64,000 bases of DNA from Bacillus sp. V2I10 (GCF_030817055.1 NZ_JAUSYV010000001.1:3372001-3436000), one strand, 5' to 3'; positions 15,459-24,802 are shown, counted from the stretch's first letter. The notes: generated by a model not told the origin, from the letters alone. Numbers and translations: made by a program.

Positions 15459-16892
15459 CTAAGCTTTTACCGTACTCTTTTCCGTCCATTCACCAACAAA
15501 TTCAGCCTCACTATATGAAAAGAAGTTTTTCAGAATCTCTTCGTGATCATCAAGGAAAAGCTGATCCGCCACCGCTGACACGAGCTTTGGTATTCCATAT
15601 CTCATGCCTGAAAGCGCGGAGGCCGAGATACCACAGCTAATTAAAGCGGAATAGTTAAAAGCAAAAAGTCCATGCAGGCGCTTTTTAGCCTTTTCATCGC
15701 GGCTTGTGAAAGCAAAGCCAGGGCTGAGGTAAGGGTGCGCATCGAGCACATGATTAGATACCTCAGCTGGTGCCTTATAATGGTCGCCCCAGCGAGCAAT
15801 ATGGCTTTCGAAAAGCTTCAGCTCCGGACGCAAGGCCGGATCGGTGATAAGACCGGTGCTGATGATTAGGAAATCAAAAGCAAATTTACCCTGAGGGGTG
15901 GTCACCACCGCCGCTCCCTCACCTTTGGCCTCCACATCAAGCCATGGCGCTCCTAAGTGCAGATTAAAACCGAGCCATGAAGCTGCGCGTTCAAAGGTAT
16001 CATTCGTAGGCGGCTGATTATGCTTATAGAAATGGGCGATAACTGCATATTTATCAGCGTCAGATAGGACATGGAAACGCTCAATTAGGCCTGAACCCTC
16101 CATTTGGCGGATTGGGTTAATTCGCGGCATCTCCTTGCGGCGGACAAACACATGAGCCTCGGCCACACCTTCCGATAATGCGAAATTGGCATTATCAAAA
16201 GCCGAGGCCCCGCCGCCCAAAATAGCAACCTTCTTGCCCTTAAGTGCCTCAAAATCGATAGCTTCAGAGGTGTGGGCATAGAGATTACGAGGCAATTTTT
16301 TAGAAATCATAGGTGGAACATGCCATTCACCGCCGCCCTGAATACCAGTGGCCAGAATAACCTTGCGAGCCAGTAATGCGTTGGAAGGTGCTCCCGCTCC
16401 TTCAATATGCAGCCGGTGAATCCCTTCTTCTATAGGCTCGACGAGCTTCAGCTTCACCTCGTTAACCACGGGCAAGTTGAGAACCTTCCGATACCATCGC
16501 AGATAGTTCATCCAATCGTCCCGTGAAATCTTATTCACAGCCTCCCAACCTTTTGGTCCGAATTGCGCTTCCCACCAGGAGCGGAAAGTCAGAGAAGGAA
16601 CCCCAAGGTCAATTGAGGTCAAATGCTTGGGCGTACGCAACGTAACCATACGGGCATAGGTTACCCACGGCCCTTCATAGCCTTCGCGGTTTTCGTCGAT
16701 GATAAGGATATTAGATATTCGTTCACGCAAAAGGCCAAAGGCTGCACCTAAGCCACATTGGCCACCGCCTATGATCACTGCATCATAGACATGACCCTCA
16801 GGATGGTGGGTCGGACGTACCCAGTCCTCTCCACCGAACGCAAGATAAGAAAGATCAATTTTTACTTGTTCATTTAAAGCTTCTAAGCTCAT
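15459..16892 (-). CDS. Flavoprotein monooxygenase, candidate urate hydroxylase (HpyO-type)
   Basis: A 477-residue FAD and NAD(P) binding protein: first dinucleotide motif IGGGQCGLG (about 41-49), conserved WVTYARM and RTPKHLTSIDLG, and a second motif ILGGGASAFDNA (about 222). It is the last gene of a unit with HIU hydrolase, OHCU decarboxylase and a urate-type permease, where uricase is expected. Bacteria are known to use flavoprotein urate hydroxylases (HpxO, HpyO) instead of uricase. I infer that it makes 5-hydroxyisourate from urate. The gene is visibly richer in G+C than its neighbours, with many GCC, GGC and CTG codons, which suggests recent transfer. Another N-heterocycle monooxygenase role is possible. 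Confidence 0.72.
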   Translation of the reverse strand: MSLEALNEQVKIDLSYLAFGGEDWVRPTHHPEGHVYDAVIIGGGQCGLGAAFGLLRERISNILIIDENREGYEGPWVTYARMVTLRTPKHLTSIDLGVPSLTFRSWWEAQFGPKGWEAVNKISRDDWMNYLRWYRKVLNLPVVNEVKLKLVEPIEEGIHRLHIEGAGAPSNALLARKVILATGIQGGGEWHVPPMISKKLPRNLYAHTSEAIDFEALKGKKVAILGGGASAFDNANFALSEGVAEAHVFVRRKEMPRINPIRQMEGSGLIERFHVLSDADKYAVIAHFYKHNQPPTNDTFERAASWLGFNLHLGAPWLDVEAKGEGAAVVTTPQGKFAFDFLIISTGLITDPALRPELKLFESHIARWGDHYKAPAEVSNHVLDAHPYLSPGFAFTSRDEKAKKRLHGLFAFNYSALISCGISASALSGMRYGIPKLVSAVADQLFLDDHEEILKNFFSYSEAEFVGEWTEKSTVKA

Positions 16893-16949
16893 GATTTTTC
16901 ATTCCTCTCAACATATTACTTGTTGTCAGCCGAACCAATCATTAGAATT

Positions 16950-17303
16950 TTAACTTCCCCGATAGACCTGATAACCCCATGGTGAAACGAGTAACGGGAC
17001 ATGATAGTGTGACGACGAGTTATTGATGCCGATTCGCACTGATACCTTATCGAGAAAGGCAGGATCGGATAGTTGCAGCCCCTTTTTCCTGAAATAGTCC
17101 CCAATATAAAACAGTAGTTCATATTCCCCTGATTGCATGTTATTCAAAGCGAGAAGGGGATAATCTAATCGACCATCCAAATTAGTTGCTGCGGTGTTTA
17201 ACAAACGTCTTGTAGATTCTTCCCAACGATAGAGCTCGATGTCTACCTCTGAAGCAGGCTGGCCATGTGTTAGATCCAATATATGTGTAGTAAGTCCCTT
17301 CAT
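16950..17303 (-). CDS. pucM: 5-hydroxyisourate hydrolase (transthyretin-like)
   Basis: A 117-residue transthyretin-related protein. It has the N-terminal THILDLTHGQPAS and the diagnostic C-terminal tetrapeptide YRGS; the SSHYHVPLLVSPWGY segment carries the active-site His pair. It opens the ring of 5-hydroxyisourate to give OHCU, the second step of urate breakdown. The gene lies 17 bp after the OHCU decarboxylase gene and 57 bp before the flavoprotein gene. Confidence 0.95.
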   Translation of the reverse strand: MKGLTTHILDLTHGQPASEVDIELYRWEESTRRLLNTAATNLDGRLDYPLLALNNMQSGEYELLFYIGDYFRKKGLQLSDPAFLDKVSVRIGINNSSSHYHVPLLVSPWGYQVYRGS

Positions 17304-17320
17304 CTAATCAACTTCCTCAT

Positions 17321-17815
17321 TTAAATAATTTGATCTTCTATTCTAAATCGAACAATTTGATAGATTTCTGATAAGGCTTGGTTAAACTCTTGTTCCTTTG
17401 AATTTTTCAATCTATCCTCCATCGCTTGAAGAATTTTTTCTTTGTTTATTCCACGAACAGCTAAAATAAATGGAAAACCAAATCGATGGACATACTCTTT
17501 ATTCATATCCAGCAAAAGCTCATATTCTGCTTCTGATAGTTGACTCAATCCAGCAGTTTTTTGTTCACTCTGGGAAAATGAACTCATCGTTTTTCGTGTT
17601 CCTAAATGGGGGTGGGCCTGAATTAAGTTCAGCTTTTCTCCCTCACTCGCTGTTTGGACAACGCTGACCATCCTCTCATAAAGCGACTCACGGGAACTAA
17701 AAGGACGAAACTCCCCTACCCTTTGGGCTACCCAAGGAGAGTGTTCAAATATGTCCTTTAACTTTTCCACAAACTCAGACAATGGAATTTCATTTAAAGC
17801 ATTCAAAGTAATCAT
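17321..17815 (-). CDS. 2-oxo-4-hydroxy-4-carboxy-5-ureidoimidazoline (OHCU) decarboxylase
   Basis: A 164-residue stand-alone OHCU decarboxylase. Family signs are FEHSPWVAQRVGEFRPF near residue 24, LIQAHPHLGTR near 62 with the catalytic His, and GFPFILAVRG near 112. It produces S-allantoin from OHCU. In B. subtilis the same domain is fused to uricase in PucL; here it is alone and the uricase domain is missing from the cluster. Confidence 0.93.
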   Translation of the reverse strand: MITLNALNEIPLSEFVEKLKDIFEHSPWVAQRVGEFRPFSSRESLYERMVSVVQTASEGEKLNLIQAHPHLGTRKTMSSFSQSEQKTAGLSQLSEAEYELLLDMNKEYVHRFGFPFILAVRGINKEKILQAMEDRLKNSKEQEFNQALSEIYQIVRFRIEDQII

Positions 17816-17843
17816 GTATCATAACCCCTTTATCTTTTTTTCA

Positions 17844-19148
17844 TTAAACATGTGCTTCGTTAGCTTCCTCATGCTGGAGGGATGCTGGAGCTAGAACCGT
17901 ACGGAAGTTAAAAAATAGGTTCATAAAGATAGCAGTTAGGCTTCCGGTAATCACTCCATCGCTAACGATGATTCGCAGGGCTGGAGGCAATTGACTAAAT
18001 AACTCAGGTACGACGGTTGATCCTAGTCCTAACGAAATTGAGCAAGCAATAATAAGTGCATTATGTTGATTGTTGTAATCTACTGAACCTAGCATTTTAA
18101 TTCCTGAAGACACGACCATACCAAACAACACAACCGTAGCACCGCCAAGTACGGGGGCAGGAATAATGGTAGCAAGGGCCGCAATTTTAGGAACTAAACC
18201 AAGAAATACTAGGATACTACCTGCTGCAACCACAACGTTCGTTGATTTGTTTTGAGATAGTTGAACCAACCCTACATTTTGCGCAAAGGTGTTGTAGGGA
18301 AAGGCATTAAAGATCCCTCCTAAGGTGATAGCCAAGCCTTCTGCTCGATATCCTCGAGTGAGATCATCTTGTGTAACAGGACGATCACAAATTTTCCCTA
18401 AGGCAAAAAACACACCTGTTGATTCAACTACAATGACTAATCCTACAATTAACATCGTCAGTATTGGACCGATCTCGAAGGATGGGGCACCGAAATAGAA
18501 CGGTTGAGGAATACGGAACCATGAAGCTTCTAAAACCTCATGGAAATCTACTTTCCCCATCATCGCTGCTAGTGCTGTACCTGCGACAATCCCTAAGAGC
18601 ACGGAAAGAGAGCGGACATACCCTTTAAAGAAACGATTGATAATAAGAATAATAGCGATGACACCCATGGACAACATCAAGTTAGCTAAGCTACCGAAGT
18701 CCGGCTTCCCTGCTCCGCCTGCCATATTTCTAACTCCCGATGGAATTAACGATAGTCCAATGATCACGACGACAGTTCCCGTGACAACAGGTGGAAAGAA
18801 CTTTACGAGTTTTCCAAGATAGCGAGCAAATAAAAAAATGAAGAGTCCTGCTACTATAATGGATCCGTAAATGGCAGGAATACCATATTGTGATCCGATA
18901 GCGATCATCGGCGACAGGGCAACAAACGAAGCACCCAATACAACGGGTAGACCAATACCAAAATATTTGTTTTTCCACGCTTGTAGTAAGGTAGCGATAC
19001 CGCAGGTTAATAAATCAATGGCGACCAAGTAAGCCAATTGCTCCGGAGTAAGGTTTAATGCCCTCCCAACAAGCAATGGAACAAGAATCGACCCAGCATA
19101 CATGGCCATGACGTGCTGGAATCCTAACGAGAATACTTTTGAATTCAT
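17844..19148 (-). CDS. NCS2-family urate/xanthine permease
   Basis: A 434-residue nucleobase:cation symporter-2 protein with 12-14 membrane segments. It has GFQHVMAMYAGSILVPLLVG at the start and the NCS2 signature QNVGLVQLSQNKS near residue 288, like PucJ/PucK and UapA. Its place at the head of the urate gene set supports uric acid or xanthine as substrate. It is preceded by a hairpin at 19182-19222 and a DUF2294 gene. Confidence 0.9.
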   Translation of the reverse strand: MNSKVFSLGFQHVMAMYAGSILVPLLVGRALNLTPEQLAYLVAIDLLTCGIATLLQAWKNKYFGIGLPVVLGASFVALSPMIAIGSQYGIPAIYGSIIVAGLFIFLFARYLGKLVKFFPPVVTGTVVVIIGLSLIPSGVRNMAGGAGKPDFGSLANLMLSMGVIAIILIINRFFKGYVRSLSVLLGIVAGTALAAMMGKVDFHEVLEASWFRIPQPFYFGAPSFEIGPILTMLIVGLVIVVESTGVFFALGKICDRPVTQDDLTRGYRAEGLAITLGGIFNAFPYNTFAQNVGLVQLSQNKSTNVVVAAGSILVFLGLVPKIAALATIIPAPVLGGATVVLFGMVVSSGIKMLGSVDYNNQHNALIIACSISLGLGSTVVPELFSQLPPALRIIVSDGVITGSLTAIFMNLFFNFRTVLAPASLQHEEANEAHV

Positions 19149-19181
19149 CTTTAATCCCCCTTAATTTGCTTTATAAAAAAA

Positions 19182-19222
19182 AGCCGCAGAAATAGAAGGG
19201 GTCTCCTCCTATATCTACGGCT
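19182..19222 (-). terminator. Leader hairpin/terminator before the purine operon
   Basis: Read leftwards, AGCCGTAGA pairs with TCTGCGGCT through a further interrupted stem, then a T8 run. It lies between the DUF2294 gene and the permease, so it ends the DUF2294 transcript or acts as an attenuator. Two similar GAGCCGTGAA hairpins occur near 49.5 and 50.6 kb. Confidence 0.65.
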
Positions 19223-19319
19223 CCTAAACCACGTATAACGAAATTTAAGCTCCTGAATCCTTGAAACAAGTCCGTGAAGAAAAAATGATAAATCAAAATT
19301 TCTCCAATAATAAGGTTGG

Positions 19320-19661
19320 TTAGATACCAAGCGATTGTTCTAGGTAAATCACCGTACAAGCATGCTCACTTGTAGAATCGTAATCCTTAAATATGGTGTT
19401 GACCTTCATTCCAAATCGCTTCTCAAAGTTTTCTTTTAATCGAAGTTTATATTCCATGGCTAAAGCCCCATCGACGGATAAGGTCAGCTCAGAATACCTT
19501 TCACTTAATACTGAGATTAAAGGCGAGCGCTTCGTCTGCGCAAAAATGACAATGCGATTATCCTGGATGTCAATTTTTTGCTTACTAACTCCCGCACTAT
19601 AAATTTCTTGGTTGACGTCATTATATAACTGCGACAGCTGCTTTTTAAAAGAAGAATTCAC
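19320..19661 (-). CDS. DUF2294 family protein (purine-block copy)
   Basis: A 113-residue protein of the DUF2294 family, recognised by its similarity to the copy at 49646-49987: FKKQLSQLYNDVNQEIYSAGV, IDIQDNRIVIFAQTKRSP and FKDYDSTSEHACTVIYLE. The function is unknown. The start is GTG 19661 behind CAGGTGAG. It precedes the purine-catabolic genes with a hairpin between. The 49.6-kb copy holds the same position before another catabolic operon, which suggests a regulatory or sensing role, by inference only. Confidence 0.75.
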   Translation of the reverse strand: MNSSFKKQLSQLYNDVNQEIYSAGVSKQKIDIQDNRIVIFAQTKRSPLISVLSERYSELTLSVDGALAMEYKLRLKENFEKRFGMKVNTIFKDYDSTSEHACTVIYLEQSLGI

Positions 19662-20086
19662 CCATACTCACCTGCTGCTTCTAGTTCTTGAATTGATCAT
19701 ATAAATATTATTGCCCTTTGTCACTACTAATGTAAGGAAATCTAACATAGTATTTTACATTTGCTTACCAGTCCTGTCACTTTAGGAGGTAATTTGCGCT
19801 TATTTTAAGTGCTACTTTGCACATCCAACTTTTGTAGCTTTGGAATAATGATTGATCAAATCAATTCTAAAAAACTTTATAAACGAACAAAAAGAAAGAG
19901 CGTGTTTTGAAAAAAAGATTGATCAAAACATGCTCTTAATATATTCAATTGAATTATTCTATTATAAAAATTTTGTTCATTTTCTATCTGTGTTGCTCCA
20001 CAATCGCGCCCGATTGTTGAACAACCAAGATTCATTATTTGGGTTCTACCACATTTAGAAATCAAAAATAATAGTTTTTGATCTTT
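19662..20086. other. Intergenic region with repeat copy A
   Basis: A 425-bp spacer. Its first 190 bp show nothing I can assign; the rest is the 175-bp repeat described separately. Confidence 0.5.
19852..20026 (+). repeat. Interspersed ~175-bp repeat, copy A
   Basis: It contains AAACGAACAAAAAGAAAGAG, a hairpin of GAGCGTGTTTTGA with TCAAAACATGCTC around AAAAAAGATTGA, then TTAATATATTCAATTGAAT, and ends in the palindrome GTTGCTCCACAATCG / CGATTGTTGAACAAC at 19992-20025. Copies B (25440-25622) and C (33171-33345) share this order and orientation. Confidence 0.8.
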
Positions 20087-21340
20087 TTATTGTTTATGAG
20101 AAATATTTGTCATTCTGCTCTCTTTATAGTGGCTATTACGCTCTGTAATTGTAAACCATATTCCTCCGATAAATATAAATAAAGCCAGTAAAAAAAGAGG
20201 GATGTTATAACTTTTAAAATAGTCAACTAGTAAACCAAATAAAGAAGGTGAAATGACGATTGCGATTTGATTTACGGTTAAGGCAAAGCTCACCGTTAAC
20301 CCAATGAAATTCGGGTTAGATTTTTCAGAAACAAGCACAATGAATAAACTAAACCATCCTACTCCTAGAAAACCGATAAAAAAGGATAAAAGACTGATAC
20401 CCCACATTGGCAAGTATGATGGTAAGAAGATCAAGAAGACTATAGTAAATACCGTCAGCAATATGGTTAACTGTAAAGGTTTACTACGGTTCCCTTTAAA
20501 AATCGTATCACTGATCCAAGCTAAAATAATCCTCCCTATCATACCTCCTACCAAAGCGAAACTTAAAAATGCCCCTGCTGCACTTAGCGATACTTGCAAG
20601 GTATTTGTAAAATAACTCATTAAATGCGCTACGATGATCATTTGTAAGGAAATCATCGTAAACCCAATAAAAAATAAAGGATAAAGCTCAAAGTTGTTTT
20701 TGATCTTTGTTATCTTTTCCATAAAACTATGCTTTTCTTCATACTGTTTATTGCAGTTACGATCTCTATAAAAAAGTAGAAATATGATCCCACCCACAAC
20801 TGCAACGATTGCCTGTACAAATATAGCTGAAGATAAACCATATTGAATAAAAAAGAAGGGCAATGCTGCTGAAGCCAAAGCGCCGCCAATCGGGATACCT
20901 GTTTGACGTATTCCCATCGCCAGGCCTCTATTCTTTTTAGGAAACCATTTTATAATCGCGCTACTTCCTCCCGGCTGCGCCGTTCCATACCATATGCCAA
21001 CAAATGCAAGAATAACCAGCAGCAGAATATAGTTATCTGTTTTGTATGCGGCAAGGATGTTTAATCCAAGAAGGATAGAGCCCAACCCAACAACCCATTT
21101 TTCCCCATATTTATCCATCAGATTTCCGAAAATAATCATAGAAAAGATCGGTCCGATATTGACTGTTGACACAATTAACCCTGTTTCAAGTTGTGTTAAC
21201 CCATACTCTTTTTGATAAAAAGTGGCTAATGGACCCATTCCATACGTTACAAATGTCGCGGACATTTGTGAAAAGGTCGCAATTAAAAGAATTATCCATT
21301 TGTAATGTTCCTTTTTTTCGGATGAATCTTTGGAAAGCAT
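20087..21340 (-). CDS. MFS transporter (NarK/OFA-like)
   Basis: A 12-segment major facilitator of 417 residues. It has the loop 2-3 motif GNLMDKYGEKW, the segment PKKNRGLAMGIRQTGIPIGGAL typical of nitrate/nitrite and organic-anion porters, and a short basic C-terminal tail. The substrate is unknown. It stands alone between repeat-bearing spacers. Proximity to purine genes is suggestive only. Confidence 0.82.
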   Translation of the reverse strand: MLSKDSSEKKEHYKWIILLIATFSQMSATFVTYGMGPLATFYQKEYGLTQLETGLIVSTVNIGPIFSMIIFGNLMDKYGEKWVVGLGSILLGLNILAAYKTDNYILLLVILAFVGIWYGTAQPGGSSAIIKWFPKKNRGLAMGIRQTGIPIGGALASAALPFFFIQYGLSSAIFVQAIVAVVGGIIFLLFYRDRNCNKQYEEKHSFMEKITKIKNNFELYPLFFIGFTMISLQMIIVAHLMSYFTNTLQVSLSAAGAFLSFALVGGMIGRIILAWISDTIFKGNRSKPLQLTILLTVFTIVFLIFLPSYLPMWGISLLSFFIGFLGVGWFSLFIVLVSEKSNPNFIGLTVSFALTVNQIAIVISPSLFGLLVDYFKSYNIPLFLLALFIFIGGIWFTITERNSHYKESRMTNISHKQ

Positions 21341-21458
21341 AGTATCCTCCTTTCAATGATTATTAAATTACCTAAAAGAATGCAAGATGATGATCACAAG
21401 AAATGAGAAACCTTTTTACGGTTTCTACAAATTTCCATTAATTAACATTTAGAAAAAT

Positions 21459-21500
21459 AATTCATGTTGTTCAATTCTTGCGCCCGATTGCGGAAGATCA
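21459..21500. repeat. GCGCCCGATTG palindromic element
   Basis: TGTTGTTCAATTCTT precedes GCGCCCGATTGCGGAAGATC. The right part is shared almost exactly with 22958-22977 and 62188-62207. Confidence 0.65.
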
Positions 21501-21584
21501 TATCTACATCAATATGTTATAAATTACTGACTTCTCCTTGAATAAAAGCACCCGATAGCAAAACAAATAGACCTTGTTCTGAGG

Positions 21585-22754
21585 TCATGTATCTGTTGAA
21601 AAATCTGATTCTTTTTTGGCTTCTTGTACCTTTTGGGTACTAAGCACAAGACTTACGATTGCTGCAACGCTACAAACATATGGGAGTAAAGAATATCCCC
21701 AATTAGATATGACATAACCTCCAATCATTGAACCAATGGTGATACCAATATACAGAGCCGTATTATTCCATGCCATAACAATTCCTCGTTCTTTTGGATA
21801 TTCCATCGCTAATCGTGCTTGGTATGATGTAAATCCTGCATACCCAACCAAAGCCCATATAAACAGAAAGAAATAAACCCAATCGCCAGATGAGAAGAAT
21901 ATCCCTAAACAAATGAGTATTAGAGTTAAGAAAATTAGCGTAACCTTCGAAATTTTCCTTTCTCCGAATTTATCTGTTAATTGCCCACTTGTAAGGCTTC
22001 CTAAAACAGCACCGACACCATAAAAAGTAACAGCTAAGGCGATTTCTGATGATGAGAATCTATTTTCGGAGTAAAGAGCTGCACCTAAATAAACATAAAG
22101 GGCATACATTGAAATCGCCCAAATGGTGGTAACACTTACGGAACCAAGTATTCTTAGTAGATTTCCTTCTAATAGATTTCTTGTTAAATCACTTTTAGGA
22201 ATAGATTCCCATATTTTAAAATTCACTACCACCAATATGGCTCCTATGATCGCCATTACAACAAATACTGAACGCCAACCAAGAAAATGCTCTAATAATG
22301 TACCGAATGGCGCTCCTGCCCAAAGAGCTGTTAAGTGTCCTGAGACAACAATCGAAAGCCACGCTCCTCTTCGATTTGGTGGCGCAATATCTCCAATGAT
22401 TGCGTATATCAAAGGAGTGATTGAAGCAACGGACAAACCAGCTAAAATACGGCTAACAATTAGCCATAAAAATGAAGGAGCAAAAGCAGTTAGTGCGTTA
22501 GAAATAGCAAACAGCAATAAACCAAACGTAATAAATGTTCTTCGTCCCTTTTTATCTGAAAGCCACCCAAATAAAGGAGCCGAAAAAGCATATGTAACCG
22601 CAAAAACAGTTACCATCCATCCAGTCGTCGTTGGACTAACCTTATATGCTTTAGAAATGAACGGTAATAACGGAGATACCACAAACAAGTCAGTACCCAT
22701 TAGAAACAAAGTTATCCAACCAACGCTTAAACTTACCCTCCCTTGCAACTCCAA
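21585..22754 (-). CDS. MFS transporter, DHA1/AraJ type
   Basis: A 389-residue drug:H+ antiporter-type MFS protein with 12 membrane segments and the motif GWLSDKKGRR (about 62-71); motif C-like glycines lie in segment 5. Such proteins export sugars, purine nucleosides or drugs (AraJ, PbuE, YdhP relatives). The substrate cannot be set from sequence. It is monocistronic, with its ribosome site GGGAGGTG just upstream. Confidence 0.8.
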   Translation of the reverse strand: MELQGRVSLSVGWITLFLMGTDLFVVSPLLPFISKAYKVSPTTTGWMVTVFAVTYAFSAPLFGWLSDKKGRRTFITFGLLLFAISNALTAFAPSFLWLIVSRILAGLSVASITPLIYAIIGDIAPPNRRGAWLSIVVSGHLTALWAGAPFGTLLEHFLGWRSVFVVMAIIGAILVVVNFKIWESIPKSDLTRNLLEGNLLRILGSVSVTTIWAISMYALYVYLGAALYSENRFSSSEIALAVTFYGVGAVLGSLTSGQLTDKFGERKISKVTLIFLTLILICLGIFFSSGDWVYFFLFIWALVGYAGFTSYQARLAMEYPKERGIVMAWNNTALYIGITIGSMIGGYVISNWGYSLLPYVCSVAAIVSLVLSTQKVQEAKKESDFSTDT

Positions 22755-23283
22755 ACACCTCCCATATAAAATTATTTTTACATGTATATTAACTAGGGGG
22801 CATAAAAAGGACTTTACGTAAGTTTTAAAGGTTTTTTATTTTTTTGTTATACTGCCCGTTAATTGAATAACTTAGAGCTTCGATTCACTTTCTAATAATT
22901 CCTTCTCTTATTCAAGAATATGGCCCTTTCATGCAAAAAGGACGCTAATCCGGAAATGCGCCCGATTGTGGAAGATCTCTAAAATTTCTATTAGCTGGTT
23001 TAGTGCAATAACAAAAAAACTGCTGAAGTAGATTAGAACTTACTTAACTTGCTTAATTAACTTTACAAAACCTCTGCATCATTTGTTTTTATTTGCCTGA
23101 TTATCATTACAAATTACTCCTTATAAACAATATTTTAAATTTATTTCTCGACAATAAATTTAAATACCTTTATTTTCTTGTTCCACGAAATACCCCAGTT
23201 AGTTAGTTCAGTAAAGCTATACAGACATAGTGAATATGTTAAGAATAAATCAGTTAATAGGAATATAAGCAATATAAAGCAAT
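22755..23283. other. Intergenic region with duplicated spacer module
   Basis: A 529-bp AT-rich spacer. The part 22853-22985 is repeat material; the rest shows no gene, terminator or clear operator. Confidence 0.5.
22853..22985 (+). repeat. Duplicated spacer module 1, copy A, with GCGCCCGATTG core
   Basis: The tract TGCCCGTTAATTGAATAACT, AGAGCTTCGATTCAC, CTTCTCTTATTCAAGAATAT, GGCCCTTT recurs nearly unchanged at 34684-34765. Here it continues into GCGCCCGATTGTGGAAGATC (22958-22977). Confidence 0.8.
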
Positions 23284-24183
23284 TTAGAATTCCTCAATCT
23301 TTTTTGCACTCTCTGGAATGTTTATCTTGAAAAGTTCATCGTTCAATTGGTCATTAACCTTAAATTCTGTCGCATATAATTCATAAATAACTTCGGTTCC
23401 TTGGTATTGAATAAATTTCAAAATCACTCCTGTTTGTTTATCAATAAAAAATTCAATACGATCTGATTTAGTTTCCTGTTGTAAATCGCTAGGTAATTCA
23501 ATGTTTACAACTTCCACATCCCTATCTATAAAAGTGGTTTCTCCCTCTAATGTAACCTTGCTATACCTCATCAAACTTAGAGCGTACTGCTCCGGTTCAA
23601 TGGCAATACTTACTCGTCCTAATGGCATTGGTAAGGGATTATTTGATAAATGAACATACATCTTATTATCTAGCTCATAACGACGCTTTTCTGGTTTTTC
23701 ACGTGTTTCAACAAGGACAGAGGCTTCATAGTAAGTATTTTCATTAGGTTTAAATTCCAAAGATTTTTGATCTTTAATGAGATATTTTAATTGAGCAATG
23801 CCTTGTTCATCCATAATCTTTCCGAATGCTTGATTATTTTTATAATCAATTGCCATATATGTTTTTGTTATTTTTCCATTCTCTCGTTCAACATAGGTTG
23901 CTTCAAGTGTATCGTAATTGAAGATAGCCTCTGTCATTTTATCAATTACATTACTTATAAGAGGAATATTACTTATTACATTGGCCATAGCTGGTGAAAC
24001 GAATGATGAACTAACCAAAAATCCAACTACAACGACAGCAGCACTCATTATATACTTTGGTTTCTTAACCCAATGTTGTCTACGCTTTTTTTCTTTTCCT
24101 TTTTGAATCGCTGAAGCAATAACAAAATCTAACTTTTCTGTTGGTACCTCAATTTTATCAATTTCTCCTTTAATGTTTTTCAT
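23284..24183 (-). CDS. Anti-sigma factor-like membrane protein (RsiV/DUF4179 type)
   Basis: A 299-residue protein with a short cytoplasmic N-terminal part (1-42), one membrane segment at about residues 44-62 and a large extracytoplasmic domain that resembles LolA/outer-membrane-sorting folds seen in Firmicute anti-sigma proteins. It overlaps the ECF sigma gene by 4 bp (ATGA), the usual sigma/anti-sigma arrangement. I infer that it holds the sigma factor inactive until an envelope signal arrives. No Cys/His zinc anti-sigma motif is present. Confidence 0.8.
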   Translation of the reverse strand: MKNIKGEIDKIEVPTEKLDFVIASAIQKGKEKKRRQHWVKKPKYIMSAAVVVVGFLVSSSFVSPAMANVISNIPLISNVIDKMTEAIFNYDTLEATYVERENGKITKTYMAIDYKNNQAFGKIMDEQGIAQLKYLIKDQKSLEFKPNENTYYEASVLVETREKPEKRRYELDNKMYVHLSNNPLPMPLGRVSIAIEPEQYALSLMRYSKVTLEGETTFIDRDVEVVNIELPSDLQQETKSDRIEFFIDKQTGVILKFIQYQGTEVIYELYATEFKVNDQLNDELFKINIPESAKKIEEF

Positions 24184-24701
24184 TTTGCTTGTACCTCCTT
24201 TAAATGGATTCGCAATTTTTTTAATGCTCGATGTAAGTTAACTTTTGCTGTGCCGATGGGACAATCTAAAACCTCGGCGATTTGCTGTAAGGTTAAATCT
24301 TTATAATATTTCAAAATGATAATAGTCTTATATTTCTGCTCTAACTGATCGATAGCATCAAATAAAACTATTCTATCCTCTACTGGAAAATGGTTATCCT
24401 CTGATTCAGTTTCTTTCCTTCCATCAAAAAAAACTAACTTTTTCTGCTTTCGAATGTAATCTAAAGCACAGTTAATAAGGATACGAGTAATCCAAGTAGT
24501 GAAGTAGTCATCGCTTTTTAATTTTTTTATTGATATAAACGCTTTGTAAATTGTCTCGTGAACAATATCTAATGTATCACTCTCATTCTTCACATACATA
24601 TAAGCAATACGGTAAAGCTTATCCTTATGTAGCTCTATTAGTTCTTGAAAAGCCAGGTCATCACCATTTTTTGCTCTCTTAACTTTATTTTTTTGTTCCA
24701 T
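24180..24701 (-). CDS. ECF-type RNA polymerase sigma factor
   Basis: A 173-residue sigma-70 family protein with region 2 (LYRIAYMYVKNESDTLDIVHE, about 30-50) and region 4 (LEQKYKTIIILKYYKDLTLQQIAEVL, about 118-143, with a helix-turn-helix and TAKVNLHRALKKLR). It is close to the SigV/SigW group. The ribosome site GGAGGG lies just upstream. With the overlapping anti-sigma gene it forms an envelope-stress-like module. Confidence 0.93.
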   Translation of the reverse strand: MEQKNKVKRAKNGDDLAFQELIELHKDKLYRIAYMYVKNESDTLDIVHETIYKAFISIKKLKSDDYFTTWITRILINCALDYIRKQKKLVFFDGRKETESEDNHFPVEDRIVLFDAIDQLEQKYKTIIILKYYKDLTLQQIAEVLDCPIGTAKVNLHRALKKLRIHLKEVQAK

Positions 24702-24726
24702 ATACCCTCCTGTTCCGACTATATAT

Positions 24727-24756
24727 TAGACTTAACAGTGTTCTATTTTGGTTTCA
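24727..24756 (-). promoter_or_regulatory. Possible autoregulatory ECF promoter
   Basis: Reading leftwards, TGAAACC (a typical ECF -35) is followed 18 bases later by AGTCTA, loosely like the ECF -10 CGTCTA. It lies 26 bp or more before the sigma gene. Confidence 0.35.
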
Positions 24757-24777
24757 CGATTATAAGAAGATTTAAAA

Positions 24778-24802
24778 AACCTCGTCTAAAGAGGACGAGG
24801 TT
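24778..24802 (-). terminator. Terminator hairpin (leftward)
   Basis: AACCTCGTC / GACGAGGTT with a 7-base loop and a T6 run on the minus strand. No intact leftward gene ends close by; fabF ends almost 1 kb away, so it may be orphaned. Confidence 0.7.

Noticed and set aside
19149..19319. Purine riboswitch in the leader of the urate permease
   Set aside because: I could not find the conserved loops of guanine or other purine aptamers; only the hairpin with T run is supportable.
22123..22821. 232-codon rightward frame
   Set aside because: It is the antisense of the MFS gene at 21585-22754, whose protein has clear family motifs.
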